A stretch of 29,475 bases of DNA, from NCBI GenBank assembly GCA_040878115.1, contig JBBDMV010000052.1:1-29475 (forward strand). The letters run 5' to 3'. The notes below the pieces were generated by a model that was not told the DNA's origin, searched no databases, and was given only the letters and a program-made list of their open reading frames with translations. Every line of letters starts with the position of its first letter. The stretch's first letter is position 1. A program made the position numbers and the translations under genes. This DNA comes from JBBDMU01 sp040878115 (GTDB lineage: Bacteria; Bacteroidota; Rhodothermia; Balneolales; Natronogracilivirgulaceae). Below, piece after piece: positions 1-11,200 of the stretch.

Positions 1-597
1 ACTATTCCATTTAAAGTGTGTTTCGGCATTTATTAAATTGAAAGGCTTTAGTTCGACCATGATATACAAAAAAGGCTTGGGTCCAGGTTTAAGAAGGCTG
101 AGCTAACATACTTAAAAAAATGTTGATAATCACCCTTTTTCGATCAAAAAAGGGCTTCCATTAATAATCATGAATACTTCATATATCATATGCTGCTCTT
201 CGACAATGAAATGCTTATTCATGGCTCTCTTAGAAGTAGTTAACATATTTTTCGCTGATAAATGAACATATTTATTCAGTGATCATAGTATTGCTCTCTA
301 GTATATTTTTGTGTATTTACTACATAATTTTAAACACTCATAAATGCCCTTTATTGCAAAATAAAGCAAGTTAAGGAAGCATTTAGCAGGTCAGTGTATG
401 TTTAAATTCACATAATGATCATGTATCTCACTGCTTATATTTGGGATGGGAGAACAAATACTTCCACCAGACTGATATCCGTTTAATAAATTATAATTCA
501 AGGGAATGTCGTTTCATTGTAATTGGTAAAATACGTATCCTTGAAGCTTAACAGCGAAATAGTTGTACAAAAATTACTACCGAATAATCTATTACCC
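1..597. other. AT-rich non-coding leader region
   Basis: No open reading frame with coding character is visible on either strand here. The stretch is clearly more AT-rich than the genes that follow. It holds two short hairpin-capable inverted repeats: 133-154, with arms CCCTTTTT and AAAAAGGG, and 349-366, with arms CTTTATT and AATAAAG around a GCAA loop. Neither is followed by a T-tract that would make it a convincing terminator. The promoter of the downstream cystathionine beta-synthase gene must lie in this stretch, but I could not pin a TTTG/TAnnTTTG pair (the Bacteroidota housekeeping promoter) with correct spacing. Confidence 0.6.
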
Positions 598-2001
598 ATG
601 TGGCATAAATCAATATTAGAAACGATCGGCAACACTCCTTTGGTAAAAATGAACCGGGTCCAGGAAAGCCGAAAATCAAATTATCTTCTTAAGGTCGAAT
701 ATTTTAATCCCGGCCAAAGTGTGAAAGACCGCATAGCTATTAAAATGATTGAGGATGCCGAAAAAGAAGGAAAACTTAAACCGGGGGCAACCATTATTGA
801 AGGCACATCCGGAAATACCGGCATGGGATTAGCATTGGCTGCCGCTGTAAAGGGTTATAGATGCATATTTACAACTACAGATAAGCAGAGTATGGAGAAA
901 GTAAATTTGCTCAGGGCTTTGGGTGCCCAGGTTAAGATTTGTCCGACGAATGTAGATCCGGATGACCCAAGAAGCTATTATTCGGTTGCCAAACGCTTGA
1001 GCGAAGAAATACCTGGTTCATATTATCCCAATCAATATGATAATTTGAGCAATACACAGGCTCACTATGAAACTACCGGTCCCGAAGTATGGGAGCAGAC
1101 CGATGGAAAGATCACCCATTTTGTAGCCGGGATGGGAACCGGCGGCACGGTTTCAGGCGTGGCCAGATATTTGAAAGAAAAAAATCCTGATATCAAAATT
1201 ATCGCCGTTGATTCGGTCGGGTCCATTTATAAAACCTATTTCGATACCGGTCGGTTTGATAAACAGGTTATTGCTCCATATCTCACCGAAGGTATTGGTG
1301 AAGACATCATCCCTAAAAATGTTGATATGGACTTGATTGATGATGTTGTACAATGCCCGGATAAAGAGGCTTTTGTCACAACGAGAAGTCTCGCAACCCG
1401 CGAAGGTATTTTTGTGGGCGGGTCCTGCGGAGCTGCGGTTTGGGGTGCAATGAAGTACGCTGACATGAATAACCTGGATGAAAACTCTGTCATGGTTATT
1501 TTAATGCCGGATAGCGGTTCACGATACGTTTCAAAGATATTCAATGATGAGTGGATGAGAAACAATGGCTTTTTGGATGGAGGACGCCCTCTTAAAGCAG
1601 TCGATATACTTCGCAAGAAGCCTAACAAAAAACCGGGGATCATTACGGTCCAGGCCGATGAAACCTTATCTGATGCCATCGCGATCATGAATACCTATAA
1701 TGTCTCTCAGATTCCGGTAATGATTGATGAGCAAATGGTTGGAAGCCTGCAGGAAAACAGAATATTGAATAAGCTAATTGAAGATCCGGGGTCTGCCAAA
1801 CTACAGCTAAAGGAAGTGATGGAAGGGCCGTTTCCAATTATTCCGGACGAATGGAATGTCGATCAGATAACAAAAATATTAAATAGTAATACCGGAGCTG
1901 TAGTGGTAAACATGGGTCAGGGGAAGTTTAATATTCTTACTCGGAGCGACCTGATTAATGCTTTATCACAGCCATCGGATAATAATGCAGAGGTTGAATA
2001 A
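598..2001 (+). CDS. cbs: cystathionine beta-synthase (PLP enzyme with C-terminal CBS pair)
   Basis: A PLP-dependent fold-type II enzyme of the cysteine synthase/cystathionine beta-synthase family, expected to condense serine (or an activated serine) with homocysteine in the cytoplasm. From the chosen start the protein has 467 residues. The N-terminal motif ILETIGNTPLV, the PLP lysine K43 in SVKDR and the phosphate-binding GTSGNTG loop at 69-75 define the catalytic domain (about 1-325). Residues about 345-465 form a CBS-domain pair (TVQADETLSDAI...VSQIPVM). That extension favours cystathionine beta-synthase over simple cysteine synthase CysK. The frame is open from a TTG at 523, but family members begin just before the ILETIGNTPLV motif, so ATG 598 is the likelier start. 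It overlaps the next gene by one base. No cystathionine gamma-lyase gene is nearby, so the pathway role is inferred from the family. Confidence 0.88.
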   Translation: MWHKSILETIGNTPLVKMNRVQESRKSNYLLKVEYFNPGQSVKDRIAIKMIEDAEKEGKLKPGATIIEGTSGNTGMGLALAAAVKGYRCIFTTTDKQSMEKVNLLRALGAQVKICPTNVDPDDPRSYYSVAKRLSEEIPGSYYPNQYDNLSNTQAHYETTGPEVWEQTDGKITHFVAGMGTGGTVSGVARYLKEKNPDIKIIAVDSVGSIYKTYFDTGRFDKQVIAPYLTEGIGEDIIPKNVDMDLIDDVVQCPDKEAFVTTRSLATREGIFVGGSCGAAVWGAMKYADMNNLDENSVMVILMPDSGSRYVSKIFNDEWMRNNGFLDGGRPLKAVDILRKKPNKKPGIITVQADETLSDAIAIMNTYNVSQIPVMIDEQMVGSLQENRILNKLIEDPGSAKLQLKEVMEGPFPIIPDEWNVDQITKILNSNTGAVVVNMGQGKFNILTRSDLINALSQPSDNNAEVE

Positions 2002-2312
2002 TGGAAAAGAAGAAAGATAACAAGCAGGTGGAAATTGAATTGACTAAAGAGGAAGCCACTGGTACGTATTCTAACCTGGTGATGATTACACATTCGGCTT
2101 CCGAATTTATTCTTGACTTTATTGCGGTCATGCCTGGCTTACCTAAAGCAAAAGTGCAAAAAAGGATGGTCTTGACCCCGGAACATGCCAAACGTTTCTC
2201 TAATGCCTTACAGGAAAACTTAAAGCGTTATGAAGACCTGCACGGTAAAATAAAGGCCAAAGATAAGGTAGAGCAGCCTTTTAATTACCGGGGGCCTCTG
2301 CCGGAAGCGTAA
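2001..2312 (+). CDS. DUF3467 domain protein
   Basis: A 103-residue soluble protein that matches the DUF3467 family as I remember it: a short beta-rich protein with the pattern YSN.V.I.HS..EF.LDF....PG...A.V..R....P.HAKR....L..N...YE. No signal peptide or membrane segment is present, so it is probably cytoplasmic. The function of the family is not known to me. Its ATG shares a base with the stop codon of the preceding cystathionine beta-synthase gene (TAATG), so the two are almost certainly co-transcribed and translationally coupled. The charged tail after residue 80 (KIKAKDKVEQPF) is probably flexible. Confidence 0.85.
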   Translation: MEKKKDNKQVEIELTKEEATGTYSNLVMITHSASEFILDFIAVMPGLPKAKVQKRMVLTPEHAKRFSNALQENLKRYEDLHGKIKAKDKVEQPFNYRGPLPEA

Positions 2313-2378
2313 GTTGAAAGAGAGATTGAAACAGGGGGTGTTGATCTGCTTGTGTAGCCCAAAAATATCTTATCCTTT

Positions 2379-3461
2379 TTATTTCCTCGCTATTATTAAA
2401 AGCATTATTCCTATAAACAGGAAGATTAAGTGCGGTGCCAGTGATGCATAAAATGGGTCTATGGACCCGGAATGCCCGAAAGGTTCCATCATCTTCATGG
2501 AGGCCAGGTACAGGAAACTAATGGCAAGGCCGGCAGCTATATGGACACCACGCCCCCCTTTTCTTTTTACAGAAGCAATGGCAACACCAATCAGTGTAAC
2601 CACTATTATGGAAATAGGGTAAGTCAGTTTTCCGTAATATTGTACCATCGGCATTTGTATCCCACCGGCACCGCTTCGTCTAATGGATGCAAGGTAATCA
2701 CGTATTTCAGGATAAGTAAGCTGATAAACGTCTGACGAGGTCCGGGCAATGTCTCGTGGCAGGAAACTGAAGGTGGTATCGCGCTCGCTAAACGTTATTT
2801 CCTCAAATCCGCTGTCGTTATATTTTCTTATTTCTCCGTTACGCATCTCCCACAAGTCTTTTTCATCATTCCATTGCATGCGGCTTATTTCCATAGTCTC
2901 ACTCAGGCGTTCTCCGTCAAAGGTGTAAAACATTACGCGGTAAGCTGTCTCTTCAGATGCATGGAAATAATTGATGAGCACATAGCGGTTGGGTGATTCC
3001 TGTCTGTAAATCCGATTACGATCTATTCGATCTGACTTTTTTTGGATATACTCTCGTTCAAACTCTACTCTTTCGGTATTGGAAATAGGGACTACGTAAC
3101 CATCCAAATAATGTATGATTCCTGCCATGGTGAACGCGAATAAAAAATAGGGAACTAATAACCTGTACAGGCTGATCCCCGCAGCTTTCATAGCGGTAAT
3201 TTCAAGCCGGTCTGATAATTGCCCTGTAAGAAGCAGGCAGGCTACAAAAATAGCTACCGGACTGACTAGCCGGATTATCTCTGGGATGTAATGGAGGTAA
3301 TAATCAAAAAATATTTCATAAAAAGTAGCTCCACGATCTGTGAAATCATCACTATTTTCAGAAAAGTCAATTATGATGAATATAAAGATCAGGACCAGCA
3401 ATACAAAAAGTGTAATACTGAACAACCGTGATATAATATAGCGGTCTATTCTGGTAAGCAT
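2379..3461 (-). CDS. LptF/LptG-family LPS export permease (short paralogue)
   Basis: A 360-residue inner-membrane protein of the YjgP/YjgQ (LptF/LptG) family, which with the LptB ATPase extracts lipopolysaccharide from the inner membrane for transport to the surface. The sequence shows the N-terminal motif LTRIDRYIISRLF followed by a hydrophobic helix (about 11-32), two more helices by residue 125, a hydrophilic periplasmic jellyroll domain (about 130-270) and three C-terminal helices from residue 278. The family signature ELTAMKAAGIS-like stretch appears as LEITAMKAAGISLYRLL near residue 90. It lies 49 bases downstream of a second, larger family member on the same strand, so the pair probably supplies both halves of the LptFG heterodimer. 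I cannot tell from sequence alone which one is LptF and which is LptG. Confidence 0.88.
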   Translation of the reverse strand: MLTRIDRYIISRLFSITLFVLLVLIFIFIIIDFSENSDDFTDRGATFYEIFFDYYLHYIPEIIRLVSPVAIFVACLLLTGQLSDRLEITAMKAAGISLYRLLVPYFLFAFTMAGIIHYLDGYVVPISNTERVEFEREYIQKKSDRIDRNRIYRQESPNRYVLINYFHASEETAYRVMFYTFDGERLSETMEISRMQWNDEKDLWEMRNGEIRKYNDSGFEEITFSERDTTFSFLPRDIARTSSDVYQLTYPEIRDYLASIRRSGAGGIQMPMVQYYGKLTYPISIIVVTLIGVAIASVKRKGGRGVHIAAGLAISFLYLASMKMMEPFGHSGSIDPFYASLAPHLIFLFIGIMLLIIARK

Positions 3462-3510
3462 TATATACTGTAGATCATTAGGTTTCGCAAAACGAGAGCC
3501 TGAAAATTAA

Positions 3511-4968
3511 TTAAAATCGATTTTCTCTGATGACTTTTATCATGAGAATAATGCCTGCTATAAGCATGGTAGCATTAGCAAACCACATTCCTATAAAAGG
3601 CGAGACAAATAAACGGTCTGCCAGTTTTTCACCCTGAATAATGCATATCCAATAATAGGTAAACAACAATGTCGAGATTAAGGCATTTACTCCGAGATTG
3701 CCTTTTTTTGTTAAAAGACCTAGTGGTGCTCCAACCAAAACAAAAATGAAACAAGCCACTGGTAATGATACTTTTTTGTGTACTTCAACCATGAAACTTG
3801 CTATACGTTCAACCCGCCAAAGCAAATTGTTCTGAAGATTATCGTATTGGGTGAATGTATTCCGGAAGTTGCCCACAGCACTCCGGGAAATTTCCTTTTG
3901 TTCTTCCAAAGTGCCCAGCACAGAAAGAGCAGTATAAGGGGATTCAATGGGTTCATTTAAGTCTGCCTCGTCCATGTAATCCAGGATTCTACCGGCACCG
4001 GATGAATTGTCATAATTATCATAACCGCTATATTCATTAGAGCTTAAGCTGGATGTTTCATGTACCGGATCACGTATTCTTAAACTCTTAGCAGCGCTGT
4101 TAAAATTCAGCTTTTCTTCAACCATATCATCCTGAAGCGAATCTACGGCAGCCAACATGGCCTGAGCTCTCATAGTGCGGCCATCTCGGCGGCGCTGTTC
4201 TGGGTTGGTCCGGGAAAATGAAAGGTCTGATAAATCAAAGCGAATCCGGTACGTATCGAAAAGAGTCTCTTCGATTATATCTTTTCTTGCACTGGACTGA
4301 GGCAAATACCTTACGGAAGAACCTTGAAAAAGATCAAGTGTAAGCATAGCCATTGATTCATCTCCACTTAAATGCCCTTTGTCGGCTTTAATTACAACCC
4401 GGTCACGATCATCCTTGGCATCCTGGAAAACGGTAACTCCATAGAGGGAATCGGTAACCGAAGAAACCTCCTGTACCAAAAAGGTATAGCCATCAATACC
4501 GTTATAAAAGACATTATCCTGCAAATCAAATCCAGGCTTTTTCATCCGGATATCCAGGAAAAGTGCCCTTGCCTTATAATTGGCTTCGGGCAACGCGTAG
4601 TTGCTGAACCAGATGAGAAAGAGCGAAAGAATTAAAGCAACACCCATTACGGGTGTAATGATACGCATAGGGTGAATTCCGGCAGCCTTAACGGCTGTAA
4701 ATTCATTTTGCTCAGAGAACTTTCCGAAAGCCATTAAAGTTGCTGCCAGAATGGTCATCGGCACGGCAAGTACAACCATGTAAGCCAGGTTGACCGTAAT
4801 AAGTTCTATGATCACCATTGCTGGTATATTCTTCCCTACCAGGTGATCTATGAACTGAATAAAAAACTGCATCATCAATAAAAACATGATGGTTAAAAAA
4901 CAGAATATAAACGGTCCGATATGGCGCTTCAGTAAATCTGCCTGAATATGGTTCGGTAGCAATCTCAT
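3511..4968 (-). CDS. LptF/LptG-family LPS export permease (long paralogue)
   Basis: The second YjgP/YjgQ-family permease, 485 residues, first in the two-gene minus-strand operon. Helices are seen at about 16-40, 47-75 and 95-120, with the conserved cytoplasmic EFTAVKAAGIHPMRI motif between the second and third. Three helices lie at the C-terminus (about 400-480, VSLPVACFIFVLVGAPLG onward). The periplasmic part is much longer than usual: family members are commonly 350-400 residues. The extra length lies at about 265-390 and is hydrophilic, serine- and acid-rich with coiled-coil-like stretches (AQAMLAAVDSLQDDMVEEKL). Long LptF-like proteins are, to my knowledge, common in Bacteroidota relatives. 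Its start faces sprA across a 286-bp divergent intergenic region. Confidence 0.87.
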   Translation of the reverse strand: MRLLPNHIQADLLKRHIGPFIFCFLTIMFLLMMQFFIQFIDHLVGKNIPAMVIIELITVNLAYMVVLAVPMTILAATLMAFGKFSEQNEFTAVKAAGIHPMRIITPVMGVALILSLFLIWFSNYALPEANYKARALFLDIRMKKPGFDLQDNVFYNGIDGYTFLVQEVSSVTDSLYGVTVFQDAKDDRDRVVIKADKGHLSGDESMAMLTLDLFQGSSVRYLPQSSARKDIIEETLFDTYRIRFDLSDLSFSRTNPEQRRRDGRTMRAQAMLAAVDSLQDDMVEEKLNFNSAAKSLRIRDPVHETSSLSSNEYSGYDNYDNSSGAGRILDYMDEADLNEPIESPYTALSVLGTLEEQKEISRSAVGNFRNTFTQYDNLQNNLLWRVERIASFMVEVHKKVSLPVACFIFVLVGAPLGLLTKKGNLGVNALISTLLFTYYWICIIQGEKLADRLFVSPFIGMWFANATMLIAGIILMIKVIRENRF

Positions 4969-5254
4969 GTGAGAAAAGTAGGAAAATAGTTGATGAGCAT
5001 AGAAAAACGTACTATAATTACATCGGGCGTATCTAATCTGGTATAATTATCGCAACTGTTATTTAAATATATGAGGTGATTTTCATATTTCAACATAATA
5101 TCTTACCCATTATTGTTTTTTTAATCACTTCATCAAAAGATTTAAAACGATTAATCATAATATAAGCAGGAATAGTCTATAGCCCTATATCTACGAAGTT
5201 GCCATTCAGTGAAAGCAACAAACTTAACTCTAAACCTGAATAACGTCGAATTCT
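4969..5254. promoter_or_regulatory. divergent intergenic region between LPS permease operon and sprA
   Basis: These 286 AT-rich bases separate two divergent transcription units, so promoters for both must lie here. An 8-base direct repeat TATAATTA occurs at 5013-5020 and 5042-5049, 29 bases apart. Either copy could supply a -10-like TATAAT on the plus strand, but I cannot match a convincing upstream element, so no precise promoter is claimed. No open reading frame is evident. Confidence 0.45.
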
Positions 5255-8200
5255 TTGCAACTCGTAGACAATAGAAATTGTTTTACAGTAGCTGCATTTC
5301 TGAGTTTTGTGTCCTTCTTCCTTTTTTGTATAACTGGGGTAAAGGCACAAAGCGAAACTCATAATGCAGATTCTGAGAAAGCTTCTTCCCGTACAGGTAT
5401 GGGTTATATACTGGAATACGCCGACTCGCTTCGTCGTTACAAGCCGCGGTCTCATCGTGTTCCAAATCCTTTTAAAAGAAAACGCGCTAATTTAATAGAG
5501 ATTGATCACTCGCAGGATGTTCTGATTAAAAGAAGGGATTCGACGGGTAATTATATTATTCAGCGCGAGATTCTTGGTGTCCAGTCGGGATTTCCCGTTA
5601 CCTACAGTTTTGAAGACTATTCCGCCTTAAGTATGCGCGATAAGCGGCGCCAAAATTGGGCACGCCTGATCCGGGAAAAAGAACTTCAGCGTGATAGACG
5701 TCGCGGCTTACTGGATTTCACGATTGATATCCCTGTGGGGGAACGTTCGGCCTTTACTACTATATTTGGCAGGCCTGAAGTAAATCTAAGGGTTACCGGA
5801 ACAGCAAATATGAATGTGGGTGTCTCCATTCAGGAAACAGAAGATCCCTTAATCCCAGCTGACCAGCAACGCCGTATAGATCCGGCATTTGATCAGGACC
5901 TTCAGCTTAATATTCAGGGTAATATCGGCGATAAGCTGCGCATTCAAACGGATTGGGATACTGAAAGGGCTTTTGAATTCGAAAACCGCTTAAACATCCT
6001 CTATGAAGGCTATGAAGATGAAATCATCCAATCTGTTGAAATGGGTAATGTTGGTATGGAAACAGGAAACTCCCTGATACGCGGTGGATCTGCTCTGTTC
6101 GGAATTAAAGCACGTGCACAGTTCGGCCCGCTATCTTTTACGTCTATTCTTTCGCAGCAGGAGGGGCAGGGAGAAACCCAAACCTTATCATCGGGATCAG
6201 AAGAAACGGAATTTAGTATAGCTCCGGCCCAATATGAAGATGACCGACACTTTTTTCTGGATTTTTATAATCGACAGGAATTTGAAGGGGCTATGTCTGA
6301 TCCTAATTTATCAAGCCGTCTGTATGATATCACCCGTATTGATGTTTATGTTCTAAATGTAACCCAGCGAGAGGAAGAAGGGCAGCGGCGTGCTATTGCT
6401 CTGGTTGATCTTGGAGTCAACGAAGAGCAATCGGGCTATACCATTCCAAACCCTGACTTTGATCAATTTAATGATTCTGACCTTGAACAATTTCGTGATC
6501 TTTCGCAAACACCTCAGGCTTCGGATTTGGGGGTATCAAGTGATGAGTTTGAAGAGGGGTATTTCGAACCATTACGCGAGGGCGAGGATTATACAGTTGA
6601 TAGGGCACTTGGCTATATATCGTTAAATAGCAGGCTCGATTCTCGTCAGGCACTTGCCGTTTCGTTTGCATACCGTGATGGGAATAATAATATTGTAAAT
6701 GTTGGTGACATTAATCAGGGTGACGGCGATCGGATAGTCCTCAAACTGCTCAAACCATCAAATCTAACACAAAGCAGCAAAGCATGGGATTTGATGATGA
6801 GAAACATCTACTCCTTGAATGCAACTAATCTATCAAGTGATAACCTGGAAGTTGATATTTATTATACGGGGGGCAACACTGAGCAAACGAATCTGCCAAA
6901 CCTGAATAATTTTCTTTTGCGTGACCTGGGCCTTGACCGGGTTGGGCCGCAGGGGGAACTTGGATCTGATAATCAAGTAGACTTTGGGACCGGCACGCTG
7001 AATACATCCAACGGAAGCATAATTTTCCCCTATCTGGAACCTTTCGGGGAGCGAATAAAAGAATTGTATAATGAAAGTAATTTGCCGCCGAATGAAGTAG
7101 AGAACGCAATTGAACAATATGCATTTCCGAGTTTGTACACCAACACCAATGCCCGGGAAGAGTCCAAGAACAATCGCTATAGAATTAGAGGGATAACCAG
7201 AGGGGGGGTGCAAGCCAGCCATAATCTTGGCTTTCAACTTGTTGAAGGTTCGGTAAGAGTACGTTCCAATAATGTAGAGCTTACCGAAGGTATTGATTAT
7301 GAGGTAGATTATGCTCTCGGAAACATAATGATTACCAACAACAGATACCTTCAATCAGGGCAGGATATTACGATCGATTATGAGCAGAATAACCTGTTTC
7401 AAGTTCAGCAGACAACTTTTACAGGATTGCGAGCTGAATATGCCATTAATGATAATATTTCAGTAGGAAGCACTTGGTTTCGTTTAAAAGAGAACCCTCT
7501 TCAGGATAAATCGCGTGTAGGCGAAGAGCCTATTAACAACAGCATTTTTGGGTTTGATGCCCGGTCACAGTTTGATGCTCCCTGGATTACGCGTGCCATT
7601 GATTGGATACCCTTACTTCAAACGCGGGCAGAGTCCAGTATTTCTTTCAGCGGCGAATTTGCTCAGCTAAGGCCGGGTGTTGCCCAAACATCTGCCGTCA
7701 GTCAGGCCATCGGCCGCGGAGAGCTTTATGACGATGAAGTACGCGGGCTTTCATTCCTTGATGATTTTGAAGGATCAAAAAACAGTATACGGTTCATGTC
7801 GCCTATACGCTGGCATCTTGCAGCGGCCCCACATGCGGTTCCGGGTTATGATATGAATAGCATGGAATATGGAGATGTAGATGAGAGTTTGGAATCAAGA
7901 GTGAGAAGGTCCGATTATAGGGCCAAATTCTCCTGGTACATGCTGCCAACAAGCTCAAGGCTTTTGCGAGGAGTAGAACGTACTCCTGAATCAGAGGTAA
8001 TTCGCACGACCGATGTTTTTCCCAATCGCGATGCTACCCGTGAGGATGAGTTTCTGCGGACCCTGGATTTTTATTATAATCCTCAGGATCATGGACCATA
8101 TAATTATAATTACGATCTGAAAGACCTTCTTGAAAATAATCCAGACAAAATGTGGGGAGGGATGACGACTACCTTACCCAGCGGTTCCGATAACCTTACC

Positions 8201-11200
8201 CAGGGTAACTATGAATTTCTCGAATTTTGGGTCCAGCCTGTGTTGCCGGATGGACGCCAGCCAACCGGACAGGATATGGTCGATTATGATGGGAAGATTT
8301 ATGTTGATGCCGGAACGATCTCTGAAGATGTTATTCCCAATAATCAACTCAATACAGAAGATGGAATTGCCAGAAGAACACTCAACATCGGCCCATCCGG
8401 TCGTTCCTACATGCCAAGGTCCCTGGGTGATTTGACAGGACAGTTTTCTACAGAGACACAGGCTCAAGAAGATATAGGTCTTGACGGTACCATGAGTTCT
8501 GGTGATGACGGGCAGAGTGAACAGGAACTCTTCGCCGATTTCATTCAGCGAATGGAATCTGATTATGCAAATGATACTGAAATGCGTAATCGGATAAGAG
8601 AAGATCCCTCCAATGATAACTATGTTTATTGGGATGATCCTAAAGTGCAAAACCTTCCCCTTCATAAGAGGTTTCATCGCATGTATGGATATATGGATGG
8701 TAATTCAACTACCGGGGAGGAGTCCCGGGGAAATACAAACCGGCCAGACACCGAAGGATTGATAAATCCGGCAACGGTTAACCTGGATAACTCCTACTAC
8801 CAATACGAAATACCATGGAACCCTGCTGATACAACAAAATTAAGTATAGGAGAAAACTTTATTATTGATAAGGTTGACGGTCCGCGGCAATCCGATCGCT
8901 GGTATCTTGTTCGGATTCCACTGCGTGATTATACCCGGAAAGTGGGAAATATTGAGAATCTGGAGCGTGTTTCTCACCTCCGGTTTTGGATGAGTGGTTA
9001 TGAGGAACCTTTGACCATGCGGTTTGCCACCTTCGAACTTGTTGGTAATCAATGGAGAAAAGCCGACAATGTTACAGAGCAGGATAACCCCAACACCCTT
9101 TTTGAAGTTGCTACAATTAATATCGAAGAAAATTCAACCCGGCAGCCTGTTCCATACCGTGTTCCCGGAGGTGCCATCCGGTCCGTGAATCGCGGACAGC
9201 AGGAGCAGGTTTTGGCTAACGAGCAATCCATGCTGCTAAATGTAAGAGACCTTAGGTCTGGTGATGTTCGGATGGTACGCCGTTTGTACCAAAATGGCCT
9301 GAATCTTCTTAATTACTCTAATTTAAGAATGTTCGTACACGGTGAAGGCTATGAGGAACGCGAAAACGCAGAACTGGTACTGAGGTTCGGAAACGATTTA
9401 ACCGATAATTATTATGAATACCGCCAGCCAATCACCCCCACAGACCCCAATACCCCTTTTTCGTCATTAGGAAGCTCTCAGGATATTGATTCCGGAGTTC
9501 TCTTGAATGAAGCTGAAAATGTTTGGCTTTATGATGAAAACTCGGTAAACCTGGTTTTATCCAACATGAACCAGCTTAAGCAAGCCAGAGATCTTGATGA
9601 ATATTCTCATAATGAGCTCTATCAGCGCTCTGACCTGACCGGAGATGCTCCACCCGGTACTAAGATCGGCATTGTTGGGGAACCCTCTCTCAGCCGGGTA
9701 ACAGAAATTGGCATCGGGATAAGAAATCCTCACTCTGACAGTAACGACTCCCAGGAAAATATGGGAGTACCTTCTTTGGATGCTGAGTTTTGGCTGAATG
9801 AACTTCGGGTTTCCGGTTTTGAAGATCAAAAAGGGTGGGCGGCTAATATGCGCACTCAAATTACACTGGCTGATTTTGCTACAGTTAATGCCAGTATGAA
9901 TTCATCTACCGATGGCTTTGGCGGAATTGATTCCCGTCTCGAAAGCCGGGAACAGGAAGATCGCCAGGATGTGGATGTATCATCTACAGTAAATTTACAC
10001 CGTTTCCTCCCGGAGCGTTACAGTTGGAACTTTCCTCTATCGGTCTCTGCCCGTCACAGTCAAATCACGCCGAGGTTTATTCCACAACTTGGTGATATTC
10101 GTTTTGATGATTATAGAAATGCTGTTGAGGCAAGTAATCTGAGTGAGGTTGACCAACAGGAGGAAATTCGCCAAACTCTGCATGACATTCGATCGGTAAC
10201 CGAACAGTATTCTTTAAATTTATCCAATATTTCAAAAAGTAACTCTCAGAACAAGATTGCTCAATATACGCTGGATAATACACGGTTAAGCTATGTTTAT
10301 AATATGGGCAAATCCAGAAGTCCGGAATATGTATTCCAGGATAACTGGAATTACCGGGCGGGAATTGATTACCGACTCAACATCAGGAATATAGATCTAA
10401 TCAGACCATTTTCAATATTTAATGACGTTCCAGGATTGAATGTTATTTCAGGATTACGCCTTTCCTATATTCCTTCTTCAGTCAATGCTGATGCCCGGGT
10501 CGATCGAAGCTACAGAGAAAATCAGCGGCGTATAACAGGAAGTACACAAACCGATGATATTAATCAAAATCATAATTTTAGCTACCAGTCTGGCTATGGA
10601 TTTAATTACAATCCGACCCCAACCATAAATACTTCATTTAACTCTAATACAAGCTTTCTGCTCGATAATATAGCCGAAATCATAAATGATGAAGATGATT
10701 TCAGGTTAAGATCATCATATAGTGTATTTCGGGATGTTCTGGCGGATGATGCGACAAATGTGAGACGAAGTGATTACCAGGAAAGTTACACAGCCAGTTG
10801 GCGCCCCGGCCTTGATCAAATTGCTCTTTTAAACTGGCTTAACTATTCAGCCAATTTTAGGGGACAGTTTCGATGGACTAATTCGGCAAGAGGAGCAAAT
10901 CAGGGAGCCTCATTGGGTAATCAATATACCCTTGACCATAATCCGGAAATACGGACACAAAATCTCCTGGAGAAAATACCTTTTTACAGAGCAGCAAAGA
11001 AAGCTGATGAAGAAGATACCCGGGCGCGCCGCGAGTACAGGGAGCAGCGAAACAGAGAGAGAGAAAGAGAAAAAGAAGCGCTTAGACATGCTATGGAAAA
11101 CGGTGAAGATGCTCCCGGTCTATCAACAAACCAAAACGATAATGAAGAAGAGGGGCCAGCCCTTCTAAACGACCTCAAGTTTTATGGGCGACGGGCCATG

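Noticed and set aside
133..154. CCCTTTTT/AAAAAGGG inverted repeat as a terminator
   Set aside because: The stem is weak and AT-rich, no gene is seen ending before it, and no run of T follows the stem.
1236..1688. 150-codon ORF on the minus strand inside the cystathionine beta-synthase gene
   Set aside because: It lies entirely antisense to a well-supported enzyme and has no recognisable domain; it is a shadow of codon structure.
6833..7354. 173-codon minus-strand ORF within sprA
   Set aside because: Antisense to SprA, with a composition rich in I and Y typical of shadow frames and no domain or start context.
8174..8677. 167-codon minus-strand ORF within sprA
   Set aside because: Antisense to an intact conserved gene; no protein family pattern.
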